The notes under the pieces were generated by a model. The model worked only from the letters and a program-made list of their open reading frames with translations. It was not told where the DNA came from and made no database searches. The position numbers and the translations under genes were made by a program. This document shows positions 44,144 to 56,662 of a stretch of DNA of 64,000 bases, piece by piece; positions within the stretch are counted from its first letter, which is position 1; every line of letters starts with the position of its first letter. The stretch comes from Aculops lycopersici (lineage: Eukaryota > Arthropoda > Arachnida > Trombidiformes > Eriophyidae): NCBI GenBank assembly GCA_015350385.1, contig WNKI01000002.1:10164549-10228548 (forward strand). Reading direction: 5' to 3'.

Positions 44144-47100
44144 TTCTTCCTCACACCAATAGCGTTTGTTGGTGCGCAAGACCACTAGTGAGTTGATAAT
44201 TGAATTCAATGATAAAAATAGCTACACGATGAACAGAAGAAGGAAAAGCGACAACTACACAAAACTTATAGACAAGAAAGTCATCAGCAAACTGTTAAAA
44301 TTACGAAAACTCTACGAACAAATTACCTGTGCAGTTTATGAGGGTTTATAACGCCTGCGCATTTTGGCCAACACTCTGATGATCGCAGGAGATGCGAGGG
44401 GTCCCTAGGGTCGCTCATTAATCGTCGACAGACACGACAAAACAACAACAGCACCAATGGTATACGGACATATAATACTATTAGCAATAGCAATAGCAAC
44501 AGTAACAACAACAACAACAACAACAACATAAGCAAAAACAACATCATCAACTCATCGCATTTCACACCAAAATCTGGAGTGCTTGAGATTGGACTTATAA
44601 TTTAATATAAAGAGAGCAGTCATATATAGTGGAACTGACGAGTCGATTTCAGCTGGTTCCCAGTTGGTTGAGTGGCAATTTAATGATCTATTAATGAGTT
44701 GAAGATGATTGTGACGGTGGAACATATCAGCAGCATGTCTAATGGAAATAAGAAGAATCTCATCAAAAAGGTTAATAAGACCATTTTTAGTTAATAAAAT
44801 CTTGTTAATCACTTAAACAATCGACAATTTTTAATTGTTGTACCTCATAAAAGAGTTGTTTTCTTCTTAACTAACTCCTGTTAACACATGGCAATAAACG
44901 CGAGCACTTAAAAGCTTGTTAGTTCCTTTTCTAGAGAATTGATTAATTAATTAAAGGATTAATGAATGAAACATTGCGTCGCATCGATTCGCGAACTCCA
45001 AATCTCGCACTCGACTTGGCACTGATTCTTGCAAGTTCCTATGAAAACAACTACTCACGTAGTATTCAAGGCAAGTAGTCGACATTTGAACAAAATGAAA
45101 GCTGCCTAATGCCAACCACTTAGCACTTGACCACTCTTACCTGGATGGGAAAGTCATCCATAGGTAGATGGATTGATCTTGCTCCCATTGGTTACGCGCG
45201 AATTAAAGCGGCAAGCCTGATGAGGATGACAGCCGGTTCTAGGTTAAGGCCCTAAAGCCCGAACTAGTAGAAATCTACCAGCTACTTGATAGAGCACACA
45301 TACTGCCACCTAGCGCACGTGATCAGAGCCAAGCTATTTGGAGAGGAGTTGTATTGGCCTCTTCAGTTCTTGCATGGATACTATCAATAAATCATGATGC
45401 AACAATAAACTTATATAATTTCACGAATAATACAAACGTAACACATAAACAAGCTCCTCGTTTTGATATTTTCTCTAACTGATTCATGGGCTCTCATCTG
45501 TTTCATTATTATCATCCTTCAAACACAATCAGATTCCTGCCGAATCAACTGGAATTGAAGCGATTAAAATGAGCAGCCTCAGTTCCACGGACTTGGGTGT
45601 TTTCCGTTTCAACTGGGATAAAATTTTAACGCGTTCGATTCGAATGACGCACGAGAAAAGGTGTAGGTGCAATTGTCCATCTACACGTAGGGGAAACACT
45701 CTATAATTATAGATTTGTCATTAACTTTGACTTTGATTTTCCAACTGTCAGAACATTCCAACTTGTTTTGAGCTCACTGGTCATTCGAGAGTTTGGACGT
45801 CACGGGCTCTATTCAGTACTTTCTATCCATTGAAGTTCGAGCAATAATCATTGTTCAAGCCTCTTCAAAGCAAAACAAACTGAACTTGAAATAGCTAAAG
45901 GTGTCTCTTTGAACTGTTTTCATGTCCACTATCAGCGAGCGTTGTATTTTTCGGCAGGTGGCACACCACGAGCTGAGTTTCGTATCAAAATTTAAGGATG
46001 AACGTGTCCAGTGGCACGTCATTAACTGGGATAGAGGGAGGCAAAAGCAGAGTTACCTCAATCATCAGTGTGGCTTGGAACAACGGAGGTGCTTATTAAA
46101 TTACAACAAGCACTAACACGATCGCCATCAATGCCACTAACATAACGACTTCCCGTGTAGCCGTCAGGTTGTTCTTTCACCACTCATTCTTTTGATGATG
46201 TCTTCAAAAAAGACCAAGGCACCCGAAGCTGCCGATACCTACAAATCAAATGCACTCTCGCCCATTCCTATTACTATTATTAACCCAATTTGCCTCCGCT
46301 ACCCGGAGGTGCCATTGCTCAACTAAATACGGCTATATGCTATGCAGAAGCCCCCCCCCCAATCGTCGCCTCGATTGATGCAAATATATCTCAAATGGTT
46401 TCTTTGGAATCGACCATGCAGTAGTCGAAAAGTTACGTGATTTTATAACAGTATCGTTGGCGGCGTGACAATAGTTTGCCAATTTGCCGAGGTGCATCAT
46501 TCGCGAGCCACTTGTCAGCTAGGCAATTTAGCCAATCTGTCATCCAACTCCTTTGTAATAGATTAACCTTATCTAGAGGCCCCATTCTAGCTAACAGCAT
46601 TGTATCGCTGCAACTTTGTGACGCATTAACACGAATTAAATTCTCTATTTCCCGCTACTTTGGACAGGAGGATGGTGATGGTGTTGGTGATGACGACAAC
46701 GGGGGAGATAACGCTCAATAGACTATGCGCGTTAGACTGACTCTTCATCGATTGCCCAAGCCCCTTGTTTCGAATGATTCCACCGGATTCCGCCCCCGTG
46801 AAGACTTGAAAGTTACAAGCAGGATAGTCGGTTTCCCGGGGAGGATTGAGATTTTGGTGATTCGACCAAGCGAGCCAATGGACTCACTTGGTTTCGGATC
46901 AGAGATCACCAGAGCCCTGTCTCGATGTTGGCCAGTGTGCTAATGTAAACCTTGTTTTGTAATGAGATGTTACGGCTCCTACTACTTCTGTTGCTGCTCT
47001 GGTGCCAAGGGTATTGGTAGTGGTGCTGGCGGCGGCGGTGGCCAATTCAATCATATAAGCTTGACGATTCAATTGCTTATGGATTCATGCAACCAACTTG

Positions 47101-47537
47101 GGATCGGGAAACTTGAGTGCAATCCACTTTCGCCCAACACGCGGTCATTCGTTTCCCTGGCGAGGCACCAAAACTTAGTTTGATGCTTACTAGTTCAGGT
47201 TGGGGATGGGTATGATTCATTCATTGGTAGTGATTGTGCATTCGGTTTGTGCCGCTACTTCTTTTTGGTCTAGTTGGTTGTGCGGAAGGTACATAAGCCA
47301 ATGGCAAGTGGTTGAATCTGTTTCCATTGACTGAACAAATGGAGAGGCACTTCTACTTCAAGTCCGTACCTTGAAATTTGTCTGGAGAAGGCCTTATATT
47401 GCTTTGCCATGAAGAATGCTCAGGTAACTAGCTCGGTGATCAAGTGCGCATAGGTACATTTGAACCATAGCTAAAAACTGAGGCTCGGGTGGAAAACTAC
47501 GTCACAATTTTGGTTATTTCAAAGTTGTGACAGGCAA

Positions 47538-47744
47538 ATGAGCAACCAAACGGACTTTTCAACAGACCAAAGGGGAAATATCCCATCTCCACCCACGACT
47601 ACATCCATATATGACGTCGCACTAGCGAGGCTTCCTATTTCTGTCAATAAAAGCCTTTTAAACCCAACTCCCGGAGCATATTGGTTTGAACAACTTGATC
47701 AGATCAATCGTATGGGCGGATTTACAATAATTCTTTATCCATAA
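47538..47744 (+). CDS. Small open frame, unknown
   Basis: ATG (context GGCAAATGA) opens a 68-residue frame that ends YWFEQLDQINRMGGFTIILYP minus its first residue or two. Composition is protein-like, but there is no signal peptide, domain or partner exon. May be chance. Confidence 0.15.
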   Translation: MSNQTDFSTDQRGNIPSPPTTTSIYDVALARLPISVNKSLLNPTPGAYWFEQLDQINRMGGFTIILYP

Positions 47745-48205
47745 ATCCGGCTACACACATAAAGATTCTTTCTGAGAGATAATAATGATGCTCGAACGAT
47801 ACAATAAAATGACTAGCCAGAACTGACAAGAAATCAATGAAAATTTGGAAGAAAAATAAAATTCCTATATTAGGATTAAAATTAAAATGTTCGCTGAGCA
47901 CGGATTCAAATTAGGCGCCCGAAAAAAGTTTCAACTCTTGATTTGCAAATACAATCTCGTAGCAACCAGCAATCTCTAACTCGTTTTGCTTCATTGGTAA
48001 GATGGGAAAGATCAATGGTTTAGCCGCTTGCAGTGCAATTGGAATACAGTATCCAATCCAATCCAATCCAACGCACACATAAACGCATCTCTCGCCCTAT
48101 GGCGGAGGCAAATGAGCGGCGATTTCACCGCACACAACAAGGTGGGGTGGTCCGCCGCCGTGTGGTGGCCGAGATTTGCTTGAGTCCAATGCGGAAAAAA
48201 AGAGG

Positions 48206-48211
48206 AAAAAA
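48206..48211 (-). terminator. RNA polymerase III terminator of tRNA-Pro
   Basis: Six T residues on the minus strand directly after the tRNA 3' end; a second run of seven follows at 48195-48201 as a backup. Confidence 0.9.
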
Positions 48212-48283
48212 GGGCCGAACCGGGGATCGAACCCGGGACCTCTCGCACCCAAAGCGAGAATTATACCACTAAACCATTCGGCC
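48212..48283 (-). tRNA. tRNA-Pro (anticodon UGG)
   Basis: A 72-base cloverleaf. The acceptor stem GGCCGAA pairs with TTCGGCC, and the discriminator base is C. The anticodon stem CTCGC/GCGAG holds the loop TTTGGGT, so the anticodon is TGG (UGG) and it reads CCA and other proline codons. The T arm is CCGGG-TTCGATC-CCCGG. The internal promoters are TGGTTTAGTGGT (A box) and GGTTCGATCCC (B box). There is no intron and no encoded CCA. A poly-T terminator follows at once, so the gene looks functional. Confidence 0.96.
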
Positions 48284-49480
48284 GCTGAATAAGAGATGCG
48301 GAGGGTTTACAGATATAATCCCTAGCCAGTTGAGCCTTCCATCTCACTCAAATACATGCTAACAACAGGCTTTCTTTCGAACCTGTTTGGCCAGCTAGAC
48401 GATTCGCTGGACTTGCTAGCTTATCCGTTACTCGCTCGCTCGCTTGCCATTATTCAACTGATTGCATAGGTGAAATTATTAGATGCATTTTTATCACCTA
48501 AATTATTATGGCCGAGCAATTAAAGGGGCGCGAAAGAGCAACAGTTTCGCCTTGACAACAACAATCTCCATTGGCAAAAACTCTGCAGTCTGCGTGCGCT
48601 CTCTGTGGCACAATACCAATGGGAACCAACGAGATAGTTGCGCTAGACATCGTAGTTTTTACTAAACGATGTGGCGTTGGTAACATACATGTCACTATGG
48701 AACCACGGCGACTATGCTAAACACTATCTGGCACATCGATAAACTCATGGCCCTCCTCATCGCCGTTAGTTTGCCCTAATAAATAGAGCGGCAAAAAGCG
48801 AGATTGAGCCGGAAGTGGGAGCGAATGAATCCTAATGGAAACGGGACACCTCTACTCTTTTCCCGCAAATGATGGATGGAAATCTTGCGTTCCATGCGTC
48901 CCACCTGTCAAGTGTGTGTGTGTGTGGATTTCAGGACAAATCAATCGGTGGGTAGAATTTTCATCCGTAGACCATTGAAATTGATAACCAAACAAAAGTG
49001 AGGCTGAGTGAGTATAATACGGGGGCAAGTTTATGCGCCAGATAAGTGGCGCCCGAATTACGAAGAAATACAAACAGACTACAACTACTAAGCGAGCGCT
49101 AGTGGTAGTCTGTGATGGTAGTGTTATCAGTTAGTGAAAATGATGGTTATTATGATGATGATGATGATGATGGTGACATTTGGGGCGAGCGCAAGTTTGA
49201 AGCATTTGGTGAATTAGAGCCGACGATCTTCCAGCTAAATTATTTAGCCGATCAATAGTGATGCATTTATTACCTGGCCATGTAATTGAGCGGCGGCGCC
49301 ATTTGAAAATATTATTCGCCGCCTCCAGACGCAACTGATGCGACAAGGAGACAAACAAAAGATAAAGCAAGTTTTTTCTCTATAACTTTGCAGCCCCAAC
49401 CGAGTCCGTGGTTCGCAAAATTACAATCGCAACTCAGGAGACTCTATGGAACTTCCGGTTATTGCTCTGGCACGCAATCA

Positions 49481-49507
49481 CCGACTAATGGCTAGTGCAT
49501 TAGTCGG
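49481..49507. repeat. Perfect hairpin (10-bp arms, 7-base loop)
   Basis: CCGACTAATG at 49481-49490 and its reverse complement at 49498-49507. Confidence 0.75.
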
Positions 49508-51543
49508 AAGAAGGAGGGCGACCCAGTTGCGCGCGCATATAATATCCAAGCCCCACAACTGCAGTCTGCAACCGCCGCCGCCACCGCCGCCAACACAACC
49601 ATGGTGGCACCACGACGAAGACCACCATTGCTGCCGGCTCTCGGCGAGCTCAAGGGCTTGCGTCGTTGGATTGCATTGCTCTTATCATTATTGTGCAACC
49701 AACAAACCGGCAAACCGACAAAAACCTCAGCCGGGCTCGGCTTTGCGCTGCTTGCCTTGCCATTGCGCATGAGATCTACGAGACTAAAGGTGGTGATAAG
49801 GCAGTAAAGCGAGCATTCAAAGCTCGTACAGCGGATTTTGAAACTTCATCACTCTGGCGCAATCAATTGCTTTCTCTCTGTTTGGAGACAATGGACGTGT
49901 AGAGAGATCAGAAGATAGAGGAGTTAGTGAGTGGTGGATATAAAGTCCAGAGTGTAAGTAAGTCGTAGGTCGGAAGTTAGCACTTAATTTGGTTTCAAGT
50001 CTCACACGCTGACGCTCTCGCAGGTGAATTAATCGGATAAACAATTTGGCTGGACATACGAGAGAGGTAATCCGGACATCAATTCAATTTACGATACCAA
50101 GCTTAAAAGTTACTCAATATCAAAGCAGAAAACACAGACACGCCAACGGGATAAAACAAGTTCGAAACTCGAAAGTAAGTTGACCTCTTTCCTTGATCCA
50201 ACACTACCCTCAAGCTGGCGTGTTTTTCCTCGCCTCATCTCAGTTTAAGATTCGTTGAGATAGAGTTTGTGTGTTTGTTGTTATTTGGTTGGGTAAATCT
50301 CGATGGTGGTCATGCGTCAGTGGCACCACTGTTGAAACCCCAATGGCATGTGACGCCACCATCAAGTGTGGCCACAATCAACATTAGCCACCACCACCAC
50401 AACCACCACCTCCACCACCCACTAATCGGACCGCTTCGAGTCATCATTTCGCACACCTTGAAGCTCTCGAGACATCAAGTGTCAAAATCATAAGGTTGAC
50501 CAGCAGGAGGTGGTTCCAATCGAACTATCCAATCTTGCGCTCGAGACCACCCACCAAGTGGCACTCGTTCGCTACTGTTCGGTTGCCGATCTTTGCAACT
50601 TGCATTCAATGAAAAAAATTCAAGTTCAACACTTGGCGCCGATAATGATCCGACTTGTGCCATGGTGCAAGATTGGTAACCATGCACAATGGACCAGGCT
50701 AACAGTTGGGCTGTTGGTTGAGAGCCCATGTCTCTGCTAACATGAGTGAGACTTTTTTATGTGATATCATCACCATTCTTATCATTATCTAATCAGCTTA
50801 ATTTTAGTATGTACCATAGTTACGAAACGAAGACGGTTCAGTTCGAGTGCTTCGTATCGTTATAAAAATCTCTGCCGAGGTACCAACTTCCGCTTTTTGT
50901 TAGTTTTAAGTGGCGACACCAGAATTAGCAACTAAAATGTGCCAAACTCTCGTGAGTTGCTTACCTACAGAGCAACTCACCTTTCATGTCAATCTGCTCT
51001 GGTTCATCGCCGAGATAGTGTAAGCAAATTTAAAGAGCCTACATCTACCGTTCAAATATCTCGGTTCACATGAACCAAAGAATCGTTTCCACATTCCATC
51101 TAAAGCCAACTGGACCCTAGCAACAACCCGCGATAGACCCACGCGAAGTGTTGTTGCACATGTTCCGTGTCCAGTTAGATTATATTACTATATTACTAAA
51201 TGCTTTTTTGAGACTCTAGCTTTAAGTCGACTTTTCGATAAGTTTATCTTTGCTAAGCTTGCGCCTAATTAGCTAACCAAGATGAGTGTTGTGTTATGGG
51301 CGCTTTGCTTTCAAGCCGCAGACAATTGTAGTAGACACTCAATCACTCAATAGATTGATGTCATTCAATTCGTTTTGTACAATTGATTTGCTCGGGCAAC
51401 AACAACAGCAACAGCAACAACAATTGAGCAAATGTCTCTTAACTGATCGCAGCTGCAATGCACGATCCATCCCAAACAGTCGCCGTATAACTACGCAACT
51501 TCACACCCCCACATGGTATTAATCATAATTGAGTCTTTGCGAT

Positions 51544-51573
51544 GCCAAACGACAAGCATGCTTGTCGTTTGGC
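51544..51573. repeat. Perfect 30-bp palindrome
   Basis: The arm GCCAAACGACAAGCA (51544-51558) is followed at once, with no loop, by its exact reverse complement (51559-51573). Confidence 0.9.
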
Positions 51574-52170
51574 TAGAATCAATGATGTAAATGAAATGAG
51601 CAACGATTTACTGCTCTCCACTCATCGGCGTGAATTTTGCGCATGTCTCGCCCGCTAAAGAGCTGATCTCGTCCAAAGAGATCCCGGGCTGCCTATTGGC
51701 AAACACAAAAATCCCACGCCGAACTCTGATGATCGATTTCTGTGGCACTCTCTGCAGTCCAAGTGAAATGAATCCCTTCACTTTCTGCGCTGATTGCTGG
51801 CAGCTAGCACGTTAGCTTGCCAAGTGACACGTAAATTTGTATTAGTTGCTGTTGTCTATGGCATCGACGACAACGTCAACCACAACGACAACCACAACCA
51901 CAACAACGACGACGACATCAACGACGCCAACGGCAACAGTAATGTTGTCGCAGTGTATCTCGACAACGACGCAGAGAGATCTCCTGCGCCAGCCAATCGC
52001 GGTGTGTGGCATCTCCCATGTGAGACTCAAGCTCGATAGCCGGCTCCACTGAATGTGTTGCTGCTGCTGCTGCTCATTGTCTTGAGCAACCACCAAGATA
52101 GTCTCAATAAATATCACTGCAGGAGCGGCAAGCTCTGTGTGATATATTGACTATCGACGGTAGAGTCAAC

Positions 52171-52230
52171 GGCGGCGGCGGCGGCGCCGCAGCCGCAACC
52201 GCAGCCGCAGCCGCAGCCGCCACCGCCACC
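52171..52230. repeat. GC-rich trinucleotide and hexanucleotide tract
   Basis: (GGC)n followed by imperfect GCAGCC units and then CACCGC. Open frames through it are poly-Ala or Arg-rich shadows. Confidence 0.85.
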
Positions 52231-52792
52231 AAGACAACAACTCTGCATGCACTGCTAGCATACAATCAAAATCGCTATCTGCGGCTGCTTCTGCTCTTCT
52301 TGTGCTTCGATAGAAGTGGCAGAAGATGAAGACACAAATGAGCAATTGCAATTAGGAAGGGAAAGTGAATCAAAAGCTCGCAGAGTTCCACGAGTGAGAT
52401 TGACTCTGGAGAGTTTCAAAAAATTTAATCAACTCTCTCGAGAAATCACCAGTCGGAAATTGAGATAATAAAAAGGCTTCCCACTTCAGTTTCATGCCAA
52501 CATTTGCGCTCTGCATTGATTCGCGTTCACATCTCGTCTCATCACTTTGACTTGATAGATCAATTTAGCTATATTTAAATAATAATAATCCACTAGCCAG
52601 TCAACCAACCAACCAACACATTTTTTCACCTCCAACTACCACAATCATTAAAGCGGATAACTAGATAGAGGCAAGAAAAATTAAACCCTTGGTTGCGCAG
52701 ATTTTAAGAATAAACTACATCGAAGGGGAACCATTTTCCAGCAAATCAACTTAGAAAAAGATAAAGATAATTTCACCCCTGAGAACGGAAAA

Positions 52793-54125
52793 ATGTCTTC
52801 CTCGATCGTCATAATAGCCACCAGAGTTGCGGCCACTCTCTTCGTCATCCTGACGGCGCTAGCCGCCCATCAATGGGTCAGTGCCGCTAGCTTGCCCAAC
52901 GGCGACGAGCACAACGAACAGGTGCTCTTGGGTCGCACGGACCCAGAGATGAACATCGAATCTTGGAAGCAACAACACCAGAACCAGCAACGTCAACTTC
53001 AACCTGTTAGCCAGCAACAACATTTGGTTAGATTGAGGCGCCAAGCTGGTTTTGCTAGAAAGTTGCAGCAGACTATGAACAACGAGGATATTGCCACACT
53101 CTTGAACCAGCAGCAGGCATTGAAGCATGGTGCCTCTTCGTTTCCGGCGCAACAAGCATTATCGATTCAACAGCAACAATTAGTTGAGGATGAGCAAGCA
53201 ATTAAGCGCCAATTACACGTAAGTCTCCTTGATTGACGACACTTGCACGGTTTACCTTCTTAGCCTCCACTTACTAGTTGGTCGGTTGAGATTTGGTCGG
53301 CTGACAAAAAACTGGTTCACTAACCACCGACTCCCTTCTATTCCCCATTCCATTCACTTGATCCACCCAATTTGATCCACCCACAACGAAAACAACAAAA
53401 CAAATCTACAATTGCAACTCAATATCCAACATACAAACGTAAATATCGACCATTGCCCAATAACGGGACCATCTTTTGCGCCGCCTTTACCCGCAATCTG
53501 GCTTCCAAAATGCACTTGATTGCTCAATGATTCCTCCTGATTGGCGATGAATTGAATGCTCCGATTGCATGTAATTGGTAAACATGGTCTCCTAATTACA
53601 CAATGATGCAATTTATTGATACGAACACAATGATAAAACCCCATGTGCAAACAACAATAATAGGATCTGATCGCGCAAGCGCCAAACGACAAGTTGATCG
53701 AGAGGGCGCTACTAAAGATGGTGATTAATGCAAGCCTGAGATCTGCCCTGAATAATGCAGCAACTTATCCAACAACTCTACAGCAGCAGCAACAGCAACA
53801 GCAGCAACTATCACCATCATCAACAGCAAGCCTATCGCCATACTCTAGCGCCAGAAGCTTCAACGGCGCCACTCAAGCTGACGGCAGTTGGCAAGACGGA
53901 AGCTTCGACAATGGAAACAACGCCGGCTTCGATGGTGTTCCACATTTGTCTGCCAGATTGGAGCAAGCAATTGGAGATTATGCTAATATTGACACTTTAA
54001 GTAACGATTTGAGCCAGTCGTTGCCTCTTCTGGACCAGTTTCAATCATCGCTCGACAAGCGCGAGTACATTAAGCCGTGCTCGTTCAATGCGGTTTCTTG
54101 CGCCAAGCTCAGGCGTCCACTATGA
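52793..54125 (+). CDS. Allatostatin-C-like neuropeptide precursor 2, two exons
   Basis: Exons 52793-53218 and 53664-54125 join in phase 0 to give 295 residues. A signal peptide (about 1-31, cut after WVSA) precedes a Gln-rich propeptide with basic sites (RLRR, AIKR). The second exon begins DLIAQAPNDKLIERALLKM and contains a poly-Gln run. The last Lys-Arg releases the C-terminal 20-mer EYIKPCSFNAVSCAKLRRPL, with the core C-x-F-N-x-V-S-C (Cys281-Cys288). CSFNAVSC is closest to the allatostatin CC/CCC types. The usual Phe after the second Cys is replaced by AKLRRPL. The internal Arg-Arg could be cut, leaving a shorter tail. No amidation Gly. Precursor 1 lies about 8.6 kb upstream on the same strand; a linked pair fits the known clustering of these genes in arthropods. 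Confidence 0.85.
53219..53663 (+). other. Intron of precursor 2
   Basis: A 445-base phase-0 intron, donor CAC|GTAAGT, acceptor AATAATAG|GAT. The acceptor has a poor pyrimidine tract, but it joins two open frames with the signal peptide upstream and the peptide downstream. Confidence 0.75.
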
Positions 54126-54730
54126 TGAGAAGCACGTTAGTGTTGATGATGGGTAGAATCGGAATTGGAATCGGTGTTTGTTTGTTACACTGTCAACACA
54201 TTCGTCATCATCGCCACAAAAATGTTGCTTTCCTAGCACTCAGTTTTGGTGGTAGCAGCAACAAGTTTTCAAGTGTTCATAGGGTTGTCTAGCTAGTTTG
54301 GCGCCCACACTTGCTTATTTCCGAGCATACATATTGAAATTGAGCTAGTGGTGGTGGTGATGATGATGTTGATTGTAACGTCAACAAATAGCACCAACCA
54401 TCTATCAAACAAAGACAAACACACTTACAATTTCAATCAAATACCACCGAGCTAGTCACTAGCCAAGAGCCGGCTGGTAAATGATCGAATCTCACTTAAC
54501 GGACGTCTAATGGGTTTCATCAGCCACTTCCTGACTTGCGACAACAAATCACAATACAGACACACAAAGATAATCATTGCGACACAATCTCAAGCGGATA
54601 TAGTACTCGCGCCAGAGAGATAGTGTCACACATGATCATCAGAAATATAACAATTGAGCAACTTGGGCTTCACTGGGCCAATGATAGCAAGTGCACGAAT
54701 TCTTACTTGGAATGAACACAATACCCAAAA

Positions 54731-54775
54731 TGATGATGATGATGACGACGACTACGACGACGACGACGACGACGT
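54731..54775. repeat. GAT/GAC trinucleotide tract
   Basis: TGA repeats that turn into CGA repeats, with one interruption (CTACG). Confidence 0.88.
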
Positions 54776-55969
54776 CGAGAAGGAGGATGTTGATGACGAG
54801 ACACGAATCTGAATGCTAGGTAAACAAATTTATCAACTCCAATGGTAAAAGTACAACCAACGACTGCTACCACGAATGCACATATCTAAATTGGGTCAAG
54901 TGGACGAGGAAGACAGAGAGTGAGAGACTGAGTAAGATATCTCATTTACAAAGACAAACGACGACGACGACGACGACGACGATGGGCTGCGATTAGTTTG
55001 TAGTCCAATCAGGCAAGATAGGGAGGGAGCGGCTTGCGCTTGTTGAGTTTCCATCAAACCGACCGCTTGACCACTTGGCTACTCTCATGGGTCGGCAAAT
55101 AAGATAAGCTTCATGGAGGAAGACTAGGGCACGGATTGGGAGATTGTCAGTAGGTTGATTGGCGCATAGGTATCTAGCAACTCAAGCTCGACTACCGAAG
55201 CGGCCAATAAACAGAGATAATCTCCGACAAGTCTTTAGCTGGTTTTTGTCGACTTTGGAGGAAGAAAGGAGAGTGTTATTATTTTCTAATTTAAACATTA
55301 TATTGACACAAACATAAACAAAACATGGCAACAAGTCGAGAGTATTACAATCATATTATCATTATTGAGGAAAAGGTTATCATTATATTAACCAGAACTA
55401 GAAGTAAGGCCACGTGTGCTCTATAGCAACTGACCTAGTGTATGCAGTTCACCTGAACATTAAGTCAGTTAGTTATAGTTGAGCGGCCAACACGACGACG
55501 AGAAAGGAGATGCTAAAGACTAAGACGAAGACGAAGATGAAGACTGGAAAACGATAATAGAAACAGCGAAAGATGGACAACAAGTGGCCGCGATAACTAA
55601 ATATTACATCCTAATTCATAGTCATCAAATATTGATTACCTCTCTAGCAATCACTCACTCCCTTCAGGTAAATTATAGTCAATATCATTACATACACAGT
55701 TAGAATCTCAGAAAAGAAGAATAATTAATAAAATTAATCGGTGAAAGTAAATTTCAATACTGTCGCAGATTTTCGCTTCCTTCTAGATCATTTGCTCTTC
55801 GGTAAATAATCTTTCTAGCAAGTTATTCACTTTTTGCATTCAATTGTTGATCTGGTGTTATTCTACGCGAAGCAATCGGATACTCGAATCATTTGTTAGC
55901 CCAAACTTGATCTAACCATAGAGGATGACATTGGCCAGGATGGCAATCAACAACGAGACATCCTAAATG

Positions 55970-56007
55970 CTACATGTACATGTAGCTGAGATGAGAAATT
56001 CTCATCT
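55970..56007. repeat. Two adjacent palindromes
   Basis: CTACATGT|ACATGTAG (55970-55985, perfect, 16 bp) is followed after 3 bases by AGATGAGAA-A-TTCTCATCT (55989-56007, 9-bp arms around one base). Confidence 0.85.
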
Positions 56008-56662
56008 ACTGCGCGCCTCTCGACTGCTCTTTTCCAACTCGATGCCGTAACACTAGGGCCGCCGCCGCCGCTGCCGCCGTCACCGGGGTAGCGGCAGCAA
56101 AGGCGACGTTACCATGACAATATGGCATGCAAGCCACACAAACCAATCAACCAGCAACCACCGAGAGGTTTTCTCTAGAAGGAGAGTTTGACTTGAAGCT
56201 TAGCCTCTTGTCCAAATCAATATCAAACAAGTGGCACAATAGCCGATAAACAAAGGCGCAGCAGCTTGCAGGAGGATGGGGCAAGAGGAGAAGGAAAACA
56301 ATTAGTCTATTTGCTTGAGAAATTCCTTGGTATTAATTGTTTGTCGCAAACTCGGTGAGTCGATTGTTATGCTTGCGCAACGATAATAACAACTCCACAG
56401 AAGCAGTATAGGAAGCCGATGCCAAAGTGGAATTGGCAGCCAGGGAAGAGATCTTCGGAATAGACTATGGGCGCGTATTAGTTTCATGGTCAAAGTGGAG
56501 GAGAAGTGGCAACTTGTTGTTATTTTCTGTTGCTGTACATGTAATTGTTGCCGTTGTTGTTGTTGTGAATCATGAGTTGTCATTCATGAGTTTGGCAGAA
56601 ACTCCAAGTAACTAATTAATGGTGGCGGCAAACAAAAGGAACTCGGAAAAGATTTCGAAATT

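Larger units (their letters stand above)
44144..52792. other. Region between the two allatostatin-C-like genes
   Basis: About 8.6 kb with a tRNA-Pro gene as the only certain gene. Holds a (CAA)n patch near 44505-44528, a GATT/CCAAT-type tandem (AATCC units near 48053-48072), a (GAT)n run near 49152-49172, a perfect 30-bp palindrome (51544-51573) and a GGC/GCC tract (52171-52230). Short frames, such as 47538-47744, have no family match. Confidence 0.45.
54126..56662. other. Intergenic region before BBS9
   Basis: About 2.5 kb with GAT/GAC tracts (54731-54775 and 54960-54982), two adjacent palindromes (55970-55985 and 55989-56007) and a GCC/GCT patch near 56060-56100. No recognised coding sequence. 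Confidence 0.45.

Noticed and set aside
48033..48272. 79-codon plus-strand frame
   Set aside because: Runs antisense through the tRNA-Pro gene; reading such as GDRTRDLSHPK is a common artefact of tRNA sequence.
51842..52117. Poly-Val minus-strand and poly-Thr plus-strand frames
   Set aside because: Translations of an ACA/ACG trinucleotide tract.
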